Assembly (NCBI GenBank): GCA_010356995.1
Contig: ML996689.1
Span: 1,808,405 to 1,872,404 of the forward strand
Source of the DNA: Trichodelitschia bisporula
Taxonomy: Eukaryota > Ascomycota > Dothideomycetes > Phaeotrichales > Phaeotrichaceae
Reading direction: 5' to 3'
DNA: 64,000 nt
The translations under genes and the position numbers were made by a program. Positions 42,052 to 52,658 of this stretch are shown here, piece after piece (the stretch's first letter is position 1; each line of letters starts with the position of its first letter). The notes beneath the pieces are model-generated. The model did no database searches. It was not told the DNA's origin and saw only the letters and a program-made list of their open reading frames with translations.

Positions 42052-42358
42052 TCACTCGGACTCTGAATCCTCGGCCTCACGAACGGTCTCCTTCAGTTGC
42101 TGGCGGGATCAGCAAAATGTATTGGAGTCGAAGCGTGACGTACCTCCTTGAGCCGTCGTTTGAGCTCCGCCAGCTTCCCCTCCTTCACTAAGCAGGTCCC
42201 GCTGTCGAGGTCCTCGATGATGAACTCGTTCCTGCCCTCGTCGATCTTGCGAATGATGGCCATGATGGATTCGTCACACTGGACAAGAACACCTGCGTTG
42301 CTTAGCATTGTCATGACTGGGAGAGGAAATGCGGACCCCGGGTAGCCTTGGGAGGCAT
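42052..42358 (-). CDS. TFB5: TFIIH subunit Tfb5 (TTDA/GTF2H5), 72 aa
   Basis: Three exons (42358-42337, 42292-42144, 42099-42052) with 44-bp introns give 72 residues. The sequence MPPKATRGVLVQCDESIMA, then IIEDLDSGTCLVKE, matches the small TFIIH core subunit that stabilises Tfb2/p52 and helps nucleotide excision repair and transcription initiation. The length and the acidic C-terminus (EAEDSESE) fit the family. The start is fixed by the short first exon ending in a split Gly codon that restores RGVLVQCD. Confidence 0.93.
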
Positions 42359-43264
42359 GACGGTGGGTAGCAATGGGGTATGGAGTAGACAGAGACGTAG
42401 GGAAGCGTAATGTTTCGGGGCTGGATGGTGTGAATGTTGTGGCTAAATGGAGCGGTGGTTATCACGATATGCAGTACTTCGCTCCTTCAAGACGCCGGTA
42501 AACTCTTTCTGCTTTGGCACCGCTGGTGGAAGCTGCTCGATTGCTCGCCTTAAGTACCAGATATCAGGTTAAAAGGTACACGTACTGCGTACGTCAGCCA
42601 AACCTCTTCAGATCTGCCTCTCGAATCTCGACATCGACTCGGACCTTCACTCGCAAAGTCGTCGTCCAGAACCCAAGCAGATTCACACCAGCAAACAAGC
42701 TCATGCATCGTTAAAAAGCTTTCCCCGATACAGACGCGTGGCGGACAGAAAATCCACTTGAAGGCGACCAGGCCGTTTTCAGGCACGTTATTACGGCTGC
42801 ACGCGGATTGGCGCCTTCTCCTCTCCGCCAAGGCGTCACGACCAAAGCGACGGGGTTGTCGCAACTCAACTCAAAATCCAAGTCTCATCAACTCCCCAAC
42901 AACCCGTTCCACCGCTCCGTTTGGCTTCTCCATGAAACGTTGGTTGCTCGCTCGTTGGAAACCTTCCGCTTCAATTGCCTCTTCACGGTGAATGCAGGCC
43001 GCTCTTCGGCCTCGTTCTTCTCAACATCTCTTGACGCCGGCCCTTGCGCCTTCCCCGCCAGCCGCCAGCCGCCAACCGCCCGCCAGCGCCAGTGGACAAG
43101 CTGAGCTCGAGGCTTATCTCCTGGCGCTAACCGCCACGCAGCCTCGCCGCAACCCCTCCGCGTTTCGACCTCCTGGGTGTGAAGACGAGTTCATCGTGCC
43201 TACAAAGTGACACTCAACCTCCGCCTTCGGACGCACCCTGCGTTGACCTCAGACATCTGACACC
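42359..43264. other. Divergent spacer between Tfb5 and the PPxY membrane gene
   Basis: A head-to-head region of about 900 bp. Small frames in 42514-43210 are not supported. A near-microsatellite CCGCCAGCCGCCAGCCGCC lies at about 43055. No RNA gene is recognised. Confidence 0.5.
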
Positions 43265-43927
43265 ATGCGCCGGCAGGGACACCCGACGTGCGTCCGCATG
43301 GTGTCGTTCACGGCACTGCTGTACAATCTCTTGCTGAGCGCTTTGGCACAGTTGACAACGCCTCTTTCGTCCGTTCCGTCCTCCTTTTCGACCGTCACTC
43401 GACCGACCTCCACAACATCCTCGGCCTTTGCCTCGAACACAACATTTGGGCTCAATGCCACCCTTCCCGTCGACATCCGCCCCGAGGCGACCGACAGCGG
43501 CCCCGATACATCACCAGGGGGAGATGATGACGATCCCATAACGGCCCGGCGGGCGACCATGCTGAACTACTACTTCGTCTTCGCCGCCCTGCTAGTGATG
43601 TTCATGTTCCTGGGGGCATACCTCCTGCACCTGCGCAAGAAAAAGATAAAGGAGCGCTCGCGGAACAGCGGACACAATGCGCTCGCGCGGGATCTCGACG
43701 GCTGGGTTGGCTCGCGGCGATGGATGTACGGGAACTGGCGCCAGGCTCCACCGCCACGGCAGGAAGGACTGAATGAGCTGGGCGAGGCCCCGCCGCCCTA
43801 CAAGCCGGAGCCAGGCCAGGAGCTGCCGCAGATTCCGTTGCAGACTCTGGCCCGAGACCCACAGGACAGGGCGAGCCCGCCTGACTACGAGGCAGTAGCT
43901 GGGCATCTCGACGAACCACGGCGGTGA
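43265..43927 (+). CDS. Single-pass membrane protein with PPxY motifs, 220 aa
   Basis: The N-terminus is a signal sequence (MVSFTALLYNLLLSALAQ if the second Met at 43298 is used; the upstream ATG at 43265 gives the longer form). A Ser/Thr-rich outer segment (residues about 30-95) suits O-glycosylation. One transmembrane helix follows (YYFVFAALLVMFMFLGAYLL), then a basic stop-transfer (RKKKIKER). The cytoplasmic tail has two PPxY motifs, PPPY and PPDY, which bind WW domains of NEDD4/Rsp5 ubiquitin ligases. No named family is recognised. It could be an adaptor or a substrate for ubiquitin-dependent trafficking. Confidence 0.7.
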   Translation: MRRQGHPTCVRMVSFTALLYNLLLSALAQLTTPLSSVPSSFSTVTRPTSTTSSAFASNTTFGLNATLPVDIRPEATDSGPDTSPGGDDDDPITARRATMLNYYFVFAALLVMFMFLGAYLLHLRKKKIKERSRNSGHNALARDLDGWVGSRRWMYGNWRQAPPPRQEGLNELGEAPPPYKPEPGQELPQIPLQTLARDPQDRASPPDYEAVAGHLDEPRR

Positions 43928-44362
43928 TGGACCACGACGACTGGCAGGCAATGGCTGACCGGACGGAAGGCCATGAGGTCGTGACAAACGAAGGGACCGA
44001 ATCTATCGCAAGCCGCTGGCAGTCACTATATCATTTGCATCAAATGGCGTTACGACATGTTACGAAGGGCGGGTATGGCGTTAATATGGGACCGGAGACT
44101 TGCTCCAGGATGGGATGGAGTCAGTGCGTCCAGTGAGACATGACGTATCGCTGGCGCAGGATTGTACTTAATGGATTGACATAGTGCACACAGTGCCATA
44201 GGAATATCAGACGTCTCTTGACGCATACTCCTACCCCATGCTTCCCATGTCTATTGTCTCCCAGGCAGCAATTCGGATCCAACCCTTGTATACACTGACC
44301 GTATTGTATAACTACACCGTGAACGCCGCCCGTGTACGCCATACCGCGCGCGAAAGCATCAA
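43928..44362. other. Tail-to-tail spacer
   Basis: The region holds the 3' ends of the PPxY membrane gene and the Alg13 gene. Nothing else is recognised. Confidence 0.45.
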
Positions 44363-45046
44363 TCAATCGAGATAGCCTGACTCTTCATCCAGTATGCCAA
44401 CGAGGCCGCGGGCCCGGCGGTGGACGCCACTATTCACCGGCGGCCACTGCTGGTTCTTCTTGTGTAGAGTATCCACCGCCTCGAGGGCTCCTTCCAGGTT
44501 ACTGCCCGGTTAGCCACCGTTCTGCTTATAGTGGGGTGTTACCTCAAGTCTGCGTGCACGACGTAGCCTTGCCCTTCCAGTGCCTCGGCCAGCTCGACCT
44601 GATGGTTGTCCAGTAGAGACGGGTTCGGCACGACGATGATCGGCGCGTTGACGCGGAGAGCTTCTAGGATGGAGCCGGAGCCTTAAACATCAGTCCGTGC
44701 ATACGAAAGTAATGACGAAAATACCGGCATGTGTAATGACAACGCCATCGGCGCGCCATTCGGGCTTCTGACGCGCCATCAACATGTCATCCTTGAGCGA
44801 TTCCTTAAAGGCGAAGCCCACGACGTCCAGTTTGAGTTCGTCAACGAGGTCCTCATTTGCCTGCGCTAGCAGCTTCGTGAAGACATCGTTGCTATTGCCG
44901 TACTGCACTCGAAGCGAAGTGAAGCCTGACTTCTGGAGCGCGCAGAGGAACGCGGGGTTTAGGACGGCGCGTACGAGATCGTCGAATTGAGCGGTTGCCC
45001 CGATTGTAACGAAACAGCGCCGCTCGAGCGGAAACTCGCTTGTCAT
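44363..45046 (-). CDS. ALG13: UDP-GlcNAc transferase catalytic subunit Alg13
   Basis: Three exons (45046-44725, 44681-44543, 44501-44363; introns 43 and 41 bp) give 199 residues. The product matches glycosyltransferase family 28 C-terminal half: [14 protein letters not shown] at the start, then [15 protein letters not shown] (sugar-nucleotide loop) and [21 protein letters not shown] (the family's catalytic-site signature). Alg13 is cytosolic, is held at the ER by Alg14 and adds the second GlcNAc to dolichol-PP-GlcNAc. Splice junctions restore [11 protein letters not shown] in the expected place. Confidence 0.92.
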
Positions 45047-45250
45047 GGGTGAATTGGGCTCAAGCGTGGCAGAGTACTGATGGTGAACGTGGGGTAGCAA
45101 ACAGACAGGGCACCGGCTGTTTGACAGCTCTTGCGAATCATGTCGGCCGGAGGTTCGGCCCCACCGCACAGACCTCACCGCCCTGCCACGACCGGCAGAA
45201 TTGTCTATCTACGAGTTTGCGTGAGCTTCGCGTCACCGTCACATCACATC
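45047..45250. promoter_or_regulatory. Short bidirectional promoter, Alg13 and mS35 genes
   Basis: Only 204 bp separates the two start codons of divergent genes, so this interval must hold both core promoters and leaders. No canonical TATA box is seen. Confidence 0.55.
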
Positions 45251-46909
45251 ATGGCCTTTGCCGCAAGACGAATCTTGCGCAGTGCGCGACCGCTCACGCG
45301 CCTCACTCCCCAGTACCACGTCCGCCGGCCTTGTCCCGCCATCGCGCCCTCCCGCACGCTCTCCACTACCGTTCGCCGACCCGCTAAAAACCCGTTCGAC
45401 AAGGACGAGGTTATCATACCGACACCCGAACAGGCCAAGCAGATTCAAGCATGGCAACGCGACCTCGGCCTCAGCGATGAGGAGCTCGTCTACTACACCG
45501 ACAAGTATCCCGGCATTGACGCCGTTGTCATTGCGAACGTCAAGCAGGGCAACATCACCGAGGCGGACATCCCGGCAGCCATTGCCGCCCGACAAGGGGA
45601 ACAGGCTACTGGGGATGGACTCGAGGAGCAGGAGGAGGATGTCGACCTGGATGACTTCATGAAGGACCTCAAAATTGACCCCGAGAAGCTGGAGCACCTG
45701 GGTATTAAGCAGGAGGACTTCGAGATGTTCGCGCAAGAAAAGGACGAGCCTGACTTTGACATGGACGAGATGGAGAAGGACCCCGCACTGCGCGAGATGT
45801 TGGAGTCGTTCGAGAAGATGGACGAGGATCCCGTGACTATGAAGGCGATGATGGACAAGATTATGGGGGATGTGTCGGCCGAGGACTTCCTCTCCGCCCT
45901 GTCGGAGGAGGAGCGCGCCGAGCTGGCTGACCCCGAAATCCAACAGGGCATCGAAGAGATGTTCAACGACGAATTCAAGGAGCTGCGCCGCGGTGCCGAT
46001 GATACGTATGACCAGGTGGCGTCGGACGAGACGGGTGAGGTGCGCGTCTACAACCGCAGCCGCACCGAGGACGAGTTGTTCGGCGCAGACACGCCCGGGC
46101 GCTGGAAGCAAATCATGGGCATCATGGGCACGCCCGATAACGAGAAGGAGATCGAGCAACCGGGTTTTTGGAATTACGAAGAGGAGGAGGGAGCGGAAGA
46201 AGACGAGGAGTTCCAGGGCGACGACATCACGAGCATGGGCCATGGTGAACTGGACCAGCACCGCGAGATCCGTGAGTACCAGCGCATGGCGGCGTGGGAG
46301 CTGCCGCTGCTGAATAGTAGGTGAGCCCGCCGCGGGGGAGGACGCGCTGACGATACAGGCCTCGCGAAGCCGTTTGAGCCGCCTGCCGCTACCCAGCCGC
46401 TGCGCTTCCGCTACACGACTTACATGGGCGAGCAACACCCTGCGGCTAAGAAAGTGGTCGTCGAGTTTGCGCCCAAGGACCTACCGGATTTGACCGATGT
46501 CCAGCGTGACAAACTGATCAAGCTGTGCGGTGTGCGGTACAACCCCGGCACGGAATCCGTAAAGATGAGCTGCGAGGCGTTTGAGACCCAGGCGCAGAAC
46601 AAGCGGTACCTCGGCGATTTGGTCGACACGCTGCTGGACGAGGCTCGCGACCCGAAGGACACGTTCGAGGATGTGCCCTTTGACTTCCGGCATCATCAGC
46701 CGAAGCCCTTCCACGCTTTTCCGGATGAGTGGCGCTTGACGCCGGAGCGGCGGGCGAAACTAGAGGCGAAGAGGAAGTTGGCGATTGAGGCAGATGCGCA
46801 GCGCGAGGCGGCGGGCCAGTTGGTAGATGGAACGGCGGTGATTACGGAGGGCTTGAAGATGCGCGGGGCGGCGGAACCGATGCTGGTGGGGGCGGGCCGG
46901 AGGTCATAA
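45251..46909 (+). CDS. RSM24: Mitochondrial small-subunit ribosomal protein mS35 (Rsm24-type)
   Basis: Two exons (45251-46316 and 46359-46909) give 538 residues. The donor GTAGGT was chosen over the overlapping GTGAGC because only it keeps the frame into LAKPFEPP. The N-terminus is an Arg/Ser/Thr-rich mitochondrial presequence (MAFAARRILRSARPLTRLTP). A long acidic, helical middle follows (about 110-260). The C-terminal MRP-S28/mS35 domain contains RFRYTTYMGEQHPAAKKVVV and KLCGVRYNPGTESVKMSCE, characteristic of the family. It functions in the mitochondrial 37S/small subunit. Confidence 0.88.
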
Positions 46910-47220
46910 GGGTTGAGCAATGGATGCTGATGGGGACGTTGGTCATGTACATACGTGGCAACGGCGCAGCATTGGACGAACAGTGAACAGCTTCATTGTA
47001 CGTGTACTAGGCTAACTGTATTACCATAGGAATCGAGGTCGTGATCGTGAACCAAACATCAAGCATCAAACATCAAACATCAAACATCGTACAGGTCATC
47101 AAGCCAAACCGCTCAAAACGAGGACGACAGCTTCCCGAAAAAGTGCGCCAGCCTGTGATGGTGGGCGCTTTCGCCGCTATTTCCCATCAGCATCTCGCAG
47201 CGATATGTACTCACGCCTCA
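46910..47220. other. Tail-to-tail spacer with CATCAAACA microsatellite
   Basis: The region contains about four copies of CATCAAACA-type units (47054-47088) and otherwise only 3'-UTR sequence of mS35 and the aspartic protease. Confidence 0.55.
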
Positions 47221-48682
47221 CTAAGAGCCCTCGGCCGGCGGCACGGCAAGGTTCTGCTCCTTCTCGATGCGCTGAATAGCGCCGAAGCGCTTGTTGCCCA
47301 TGTCGAAGATCTCTTCACGTCAGCGCGGGAAAGAGAAGGGTGTGAGGAAAGACATACCGCATAAACTCCCTTGAGGAACGTCCCGCCTAGGATATCAAAG
47401 TCGAGGTCGCCGCGCGACTGAATCCCACCATAAATCATGCCATTGCCAGCATCAGCAAAGCCGAGGTCCTCCTTCTGGACGTGGAACAGCTTGTTGCCGA
47501 CAGCAAACGCAACGTCGGGCAGCTGCGCCGCCTTGGTCTTCGCCGGGAAGACATAGCCCTGGTTCGTGCTATCGTACTTGGCCCCTGGAATGGCCTTGTA
47601 GATAGCGTCGACGACGCTGTCCTCGACGAGCGCGAGCGTGGTGCCCGTGTCCGCGATGGCGGTGTTACCCGAGCGCTGAATCGTCTTCCCGTTGATGCTG
47701 TAGCTCGCGCTGTTGAACTGCCAGAAGCCCTGCGACGTGTCCACGGGCGTGTATGACGGCTGGGCATTGCCATTCGCCTTCAGCGTGTCCTGGTCGATGT
47801 ACCCGAACGTGTAGAAGGACTCGCCCTTGTCCGCCTCGTTGGCGTCGCGCCAGCTGCCGAGGTAGGCCGTGAACAGCGCCTGCGAGATGCCTTTCTGCGC
47901 GACCATGTTCTCGACCGGCGTCTTCTGAGGTGTGGGCTTGATGGTGTTGAGCTGGCCCCACGCGAGGCCGAGAAGGCCATCGCCCGCGCTCTGCACGAAC
48001 TGCGCCGACATCTGCTTCGCGAGCTCGACGGCCTGCCCTTCGACGCTGATGCCGCCGACGTTGAGCGTGTCGGTGCCCACGTCACCGGACGCGGACGAAT
48101 TGTCGCCGTACTGGATCTTCCACGTGCTGCCCGTAAGCTTCTTCCAGGAGCTCGACTTGGCAGGGTTAAAGACGTTGTGCCCCTCCGAAGACTGCGAGAG
48201 CGTGTTCTTGGGCAGCTCCGTCGACCACACCCACAGGTCGCTCGAGCCGGTGTCGAAGTCGAGGTTCACAGTCTGCGCGGGCGTGCCGATGCCGACAGGG
48301 CAGAGCCACATGGAGTCGTTCTGCTGGTCGTCGGCCGTCACGTCCCCTACATTGCCTTCAGCATCAATCGTCTTCATGAGGGAGGGCTCAAAAGTGGCGC
48401 GACCTCCGATCGGCTGCTGCTGTTGCTGGTCTGGGACGTGCTCATGGTCGTGGAACTCGTGCAGCCCACCCTTGCCGTATTTGCCTTGCGTGTGGACGTG
48501 ACCGCCGCTGAAGTAGGGGCCCTCCTTTGTGGGGTGGATGTTGTCTGGAATGGTTAGTGAGGAAGCGAGGGTGGGAGTGGTGCAGACGTACACTTCCTCA
48601 ACAGCCAAACGTAGGACTTGATGCCCGAACGCTTGTAGTTATGGTTGAAGCGGAGTGGAATGCGGGTGAGGTTGGACGCCAT
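47221..48682 (-). CDS. Pepsin-family aspartic protease, no signal peptide seen
   Basis: Exons 48682-48592, 48544-47358 and 47310-47221 give 455 residues (introns 47 bp each). Both catalytic motifs are present: DFDTGSSDLWVW and AIADTGTTLALV. The flap region follows (TWKIQYGDNSSASGDVGTD), and the C-terminal GGTFLKGVYA joins IFDMGNKRFG across intron 2. The propeptide has a poly-Gln/His stretch (HDHEHVPDQQQQQ). The N-terminus, MASNLTRIPLRFNHNYKRSG, is hydrophilic and lacks a signal peptide, as in the podosporapepsin-like subgroup of fungal A1 proteases. It may be intracellular or secreted by an unusual route. Confidence 0.88.
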
Positions 48683-50355
48683 GATGTCTGGATAACGGAA
48701 AAAGCAAGTGGTTGAGGTGCGCTTGAGGTAATGAGATAGTGGGTTTGAAAGCAACGAATCTGAGTTGCAGAGGATGGTTGGAGTAAATTGAGGACGAAAT
48801 CCCAAGTCAAACAGAGTTTATATGCTACGTTGGTACCTGCCATGACGAAACCAGGCAATCGCAATGCACACCCCAGCCTACACTTACCAATCGGGGAGCA
48901 TGTCCGAATCAGGGAAGCAGCGTCTCTAATTCGTGTCTAATGCGTGCCTGGAGAAAACGTGCGGTGCTAACAAGCTTTTTGCCCGCAACACAGCCGCGCG
49001 GGATCTCCACCAGCCAGGCGGGCAAGCCCCAAAGCGGCAGCTAATGCCAGGACAGGGCCGTGCCGATCCCCGCAGCCAACGTCGTCAATCGCTTACGTGG
49101 TGGTAGTGATGCGGGAGATGGCCCTGGGCGAGGCTTGACCTGTCAGTGTCATTGGCGCCTCGTTGTTCGGAAGCCAGAGCTCGGTACGTCATCCGGGACT
49201 GTCCAGTTGGAAGCCGGGCCTGGCGATAGTCGCCCCTGCCAACCCTCTCATTCCGGCATTCTGATGGTCGAACCAAAGAAGACTGCAATTTCCCGAGCCC
49301 AGAGTGGATACGTGTATCAGTGAGAAGGCACATTTGGAACTTTATTGGCAGAGAATTAATTTATTCGCGCAAGACTTGCTTTTCCCCCACGTCACTAGCG
49401 TTTGCTGCACGGCGCCGGAAGTGATGGAGTTGTTTCGCGTCTTCTTGACCTTAAGAGCATGTCTGACGGAAGAGATTACTGTGCATCGCACTCCTGCAGG
49501 TCAGGAATATCGGCAGGGGAGTCGAGACTTTGAAGCCGACAAGGCTGGCCGAAAACTTTCCACCCACACATAAAAGCACTTGTCATCGTCTTGGGATTAA
49601 CGACAAACTTGGCCGCAATGCCTCCTATGATGATAGCACCGTTGATCCCCTCAATGAGCTTGATTTAGAACCCGTAGAGCAGTTTGTCCAGAGCAAGGGA
49701 GTTTGGCATCGCCTAGCATGATAGGTCAGTATCTCTGCTCCTATGGAAGACGACAAACACGCACCACCCAGATATTCGTTTTGACAATTGTATAGAACGC
49801 AGCGTAGATCTGATCTATTACAATAAATTCGCCCGAGAGTGCGTAAAACTCCGCTTAAATGGATTCGACTTCTTCTACGTAAGATTTAGCGACCATGGGG
49901 ATAAGTTAACATAGCGGCATTTGCCGGCGAGACGACTCGATGATATGGTAGACTTCATTGCGCTGAGGCTTCGAACCCTATCGTTCAACTTTTGCACCAT
50001 TTACCGCAATAATAGGATGTCCAACGAGCAGCGCTGCATCTGGCCCTTTGAAGGTCTAACGGTTGCCGTTCAGCAAGACTGCAGTCATGGAGCCAGTTCA
50101 GACATCATACTACATCATTCACAAGCAATTGACGACACTGTCAGATATTTGGCCGCCTGTGATATTTCGCAAGGTTATTTCGAACGGGTTACAAGGTTGG
50201 TGGATGGGCTTCTCCCCTCTCTTCGCCCTGTTCATCAAGCCGCCTTCATGAGAATCAGAATCTCCGATCAACGAGTTCGCATCTTCCTCTTCGCTGCTGT
50301 CCTCCTCCTCCGAGTCATCGTCCGCCGCATAGGGATCCGGCGGTGGAGGGGCATC
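48683..50355. other. 1.7-kb gene-free spacer
   Basis: The region holds the promoter of the aspartic protease gene and no supported gene further along. Frames of up to 170 codons (49921-50433) lie partly opposite the gene at 50356 and lack domain support. Confidence 0.5.
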
Positions 50356-51053
50356 TCATTTGTTGATGAAATTCCTGTAGAAGTGGGGCTTGTTTTCGTC
50401 GTGCAACAGGTTCCCAACGCGGCGATGCTTTGATGGCAGGTCTTCTATGCACTTCCAGCCCGGACCGTTTTCCTTCCAGAAGTAGTTGCCTACAACATAG
50501 GCGGAACCGATGTACGCAAGGCCAAGGAGTGCAAGCTCGCGCGTGAAGGCCACTTCGGAATGCTCGCGGAGTGCGACAGGGAGAGAGCGGATCGTGTCGT
50601 AGCAAGATTCCAGGTATGCAAGAAGAGTGGGCACCGAAACGAACTCGGACAAGCACTTGATTTGGGTCGTGTGCTTCTTGTTCATCGGATCAAACATGAC
50701 GAGGCTGCCGGGCATGATGATGACGCGGGGCGAGGTATCCTTCCCAACAACCGCACATTCCGGAAATTCCAGAGTGTAGCAAGAAGTGGGAATATTGCAG
50801 ACCGGCGGTAGGCGCATGAAGGAGGGCTTGTCGGCTATGATGGCCTCTGCTGCAACGTCAAGCTGGTCGTGCACAATGACGAAGGCGATGATGTTGAAAG
50901 CCAAGGTGGGGGGACGCGAAATGCCGCGGCCCACAAGTGGTCTCCCCACACAACGTAAGGTATCGAGCGGCTGCTGAGTGACGAGGAATACTCGAGGATG
51001 CTGACGCCGCAGTCCTCAGCGCGTTGACGAGGAATGGGCCCGTGAGCGACCAT
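50356..51053 (-). pseudogene. Conserved fungal protein gene with a one-base frameshift at a G6/C6 run
   Basis: The start at 51053 (MVAHGPIPRQRAEDCG) is followed by a frame that reads ILEYSSSLSSRSIPYVVWGD, then HLWAAAFRVPPPW, and then loses sense. The other frame carries on from TLAFNIIAFVIVHDQL to the stop at 50356. The switch point is a run of six C on the minus strand (50908-50913). One extra base there would read through. The joined product resembles a fungal hypothetical family with the pattern IPxVVWGxxAxxxxGVPT. The cause may be a homopolymer error in the assembly or a true disabling mutation. A 35-bp intron that would also fix the frame is too short to be likely. Confidence 0.5.
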
Positions 51054-51686
51054 GGTGGCGAAAGATGAGGGTTTCGTTTGCTTTGTGGTTGAGGAAAGAA
51101 AGCAGGTGAAGTGTGGAGGTATCGAAGCAGTTGGAGTCAGCGACCAAGTATGGCGGAAGAGGACAGGTGGAGTGGTGACTGAAAGGGCGGCGGTCACCAC
51201 GTCGGGGCACGGTACCAGTATGTGCGGTGGTTTGGTGAACGGGCCTGGCCCGATGGGGTCCCTCCTGCCATCACAACCGCCTTCCTGTACAGACTCAACT
51301 CATGTACTGTACTCCGTAGGTACTTCGTACAGCGGCCTCAGACAATCAGCTTGGAGTGTCACACAGCGGCATTACTACTGCAGGTCCCATGCATGCTCGG
51401 TCAAGGAGGATGCGCTGACGGTTAGCGGCATGAGGATGAAGGCATGTCTAAGGCACACATTGAGCTGCCATTTGTCCATACGCTGACTACTTTCATCCGC
51501 TCATCATCAGGTCTTCACTATACATAGCTCCGCCAGCGCATAGCGTTGTCGGCCGGCGCGGTCCCAATTCGTCGCCTCTGTCGGTCGGTGATGTCAATGA
51601 CGTCATCCCATGTCCATCCGTCTCAGATCCGCATTCATCATGCGAGAGCGATACCAAAGCGGCCAGTCAAACAAAGGCCACAGCGC
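51054..51686. other. Gene-free spacer
   Basis: The region holds the promoter of the frameshifted gene and the 3'-UTR of SDHAF2. I see nothing else in it. Confidence 0.45.
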
Positions 51687-52658
51687 TCAAGAATCAAAGC
51701 TCTTTATCGGGGGCATGAAGCCCAATCCGCCACCGCTCTTCGCCTTGTCATCCCCACCGGCGCTCCGATCCTTGACGTGCTGCCGAAGTAACGTCAAGAT
51801 CTCGCTGTCCTTCCAGCGAGCGGGGACAGGACGGTACGCAGGCTTGAAGGTGCCCACAGTCTGCGCCCATTCTCCGGGTCTGGGGGACTGTGGAGGAGGT
51901 GCCGCCTTGCCCTGTGCGGCGGGCGTGGCGGTCTCAGGACCGGAGCCCTCGGCCGCCTCCATTGACGTAGGCGTAGGCTCTTGCGTCGCCCAGTAGTAGA
52001 TATCCCAGTCGTTTTCGTCCAGGAAGCGGTCATATTCTTGGAGCTGCTCCGGTGTCATGGCAGCGAGATTCTCGTCGGCGAAGGTGGAGAGAAGGAGGTC
52101 GCTCTCGAGGGTACCGCGCTTGCGGCTCTGATCTGGGGAAGTCAGTGGGGCAGTGGGGCGAGTGGGAGCGTGGAGGAGCTGCAAAAATATTTGCGCAAGG
52201 AGTGAGAGTACAGCGAAAGAGTTGCGAGGACAGGACTTACAAAGGAGGCGGGCACGCATCGTGTTCGGGTCCTCACCTGAGCGATGCAGCGGCTCAATGC
52301 GAAAGGAACCACCCTCAATCTCGCCCACCTTGAGCTCGCCGCTCTGGGCCCCATCCGTCATGTGCTGCATTCGGGGGGGATCATGGTCTGCTGGCTCGAA
52401 GTTCGGGTCGGCGGCGGAGAGCAGCTCGGGCGGCGGATGGCCCTGGCCAACGCTCGGGAGGTCGTTGGCGATGGTTGAGGTAGTATTTGTGAGATGCGGA
52501 TTCAACGGCTTCTCGGCTTTGATGCGCCGGTACTCGGCGGCAGTATCTTGATGCCGGTCATTGTGCCCAGAGCGCACTGCGGTGATACTGAAAGCGCGGG
52601 ACCTAGGGACGCGGGGTGCGGAGGTCTTAAGTGTGCGGAGCGCAAACTTGAAAGCCAT
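51687..52658 (-). CDS. SDH5: Succinate dehydrogenase assembly factor 2 (SDHAF2/Sdh5)
   Basis: Two exons (52658-52241 and 52132-51687; intron 108 bp) give 287 residues. An N-terminal presequence rich in Arg and Ser/Thr is followed by the SDHAF2 core: [20 protein letters not shown], then [20 protein letters not shown] and WDIYYWATQ, spliced exactly at the Tyr-Gln. The factor is needed to attach FAD to Sdh1 in the mitochondrial matrix. The C-terminus is a Pro-rich fungal extension. The start at 52658 is the first ATG in frame. Confidence 0.93.
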   Translation of the reverse strand: MAFKFALRTLKTSAPRVPRSRAFSITAVRSGHNDRHQDTAAEYRRIKAEKPLNPHLTNTTSTIANDLPSVGQGHPPPELLSAADPNFEPADHDPPRMQHMTDGAQSGELKVGEIEGGSFRIEPLHRSGEDPNTMRARLLCKSCPRNSFAVLSLLAQIFLQLLHAPTRPTAPLTSPDQSRKRGTLESDLLLSTFADENLAAMTPEQLQEYDRFLDENDWDIYYWATQEPTPTSMEAAEGSGPETATPAAQGKAAPPPQSPRPGEWAQTVGTFKPAYRPVPARWKDSEILTLLRQHVKDRSAGGDDKAKSGGGLGFMPPIKSFDS

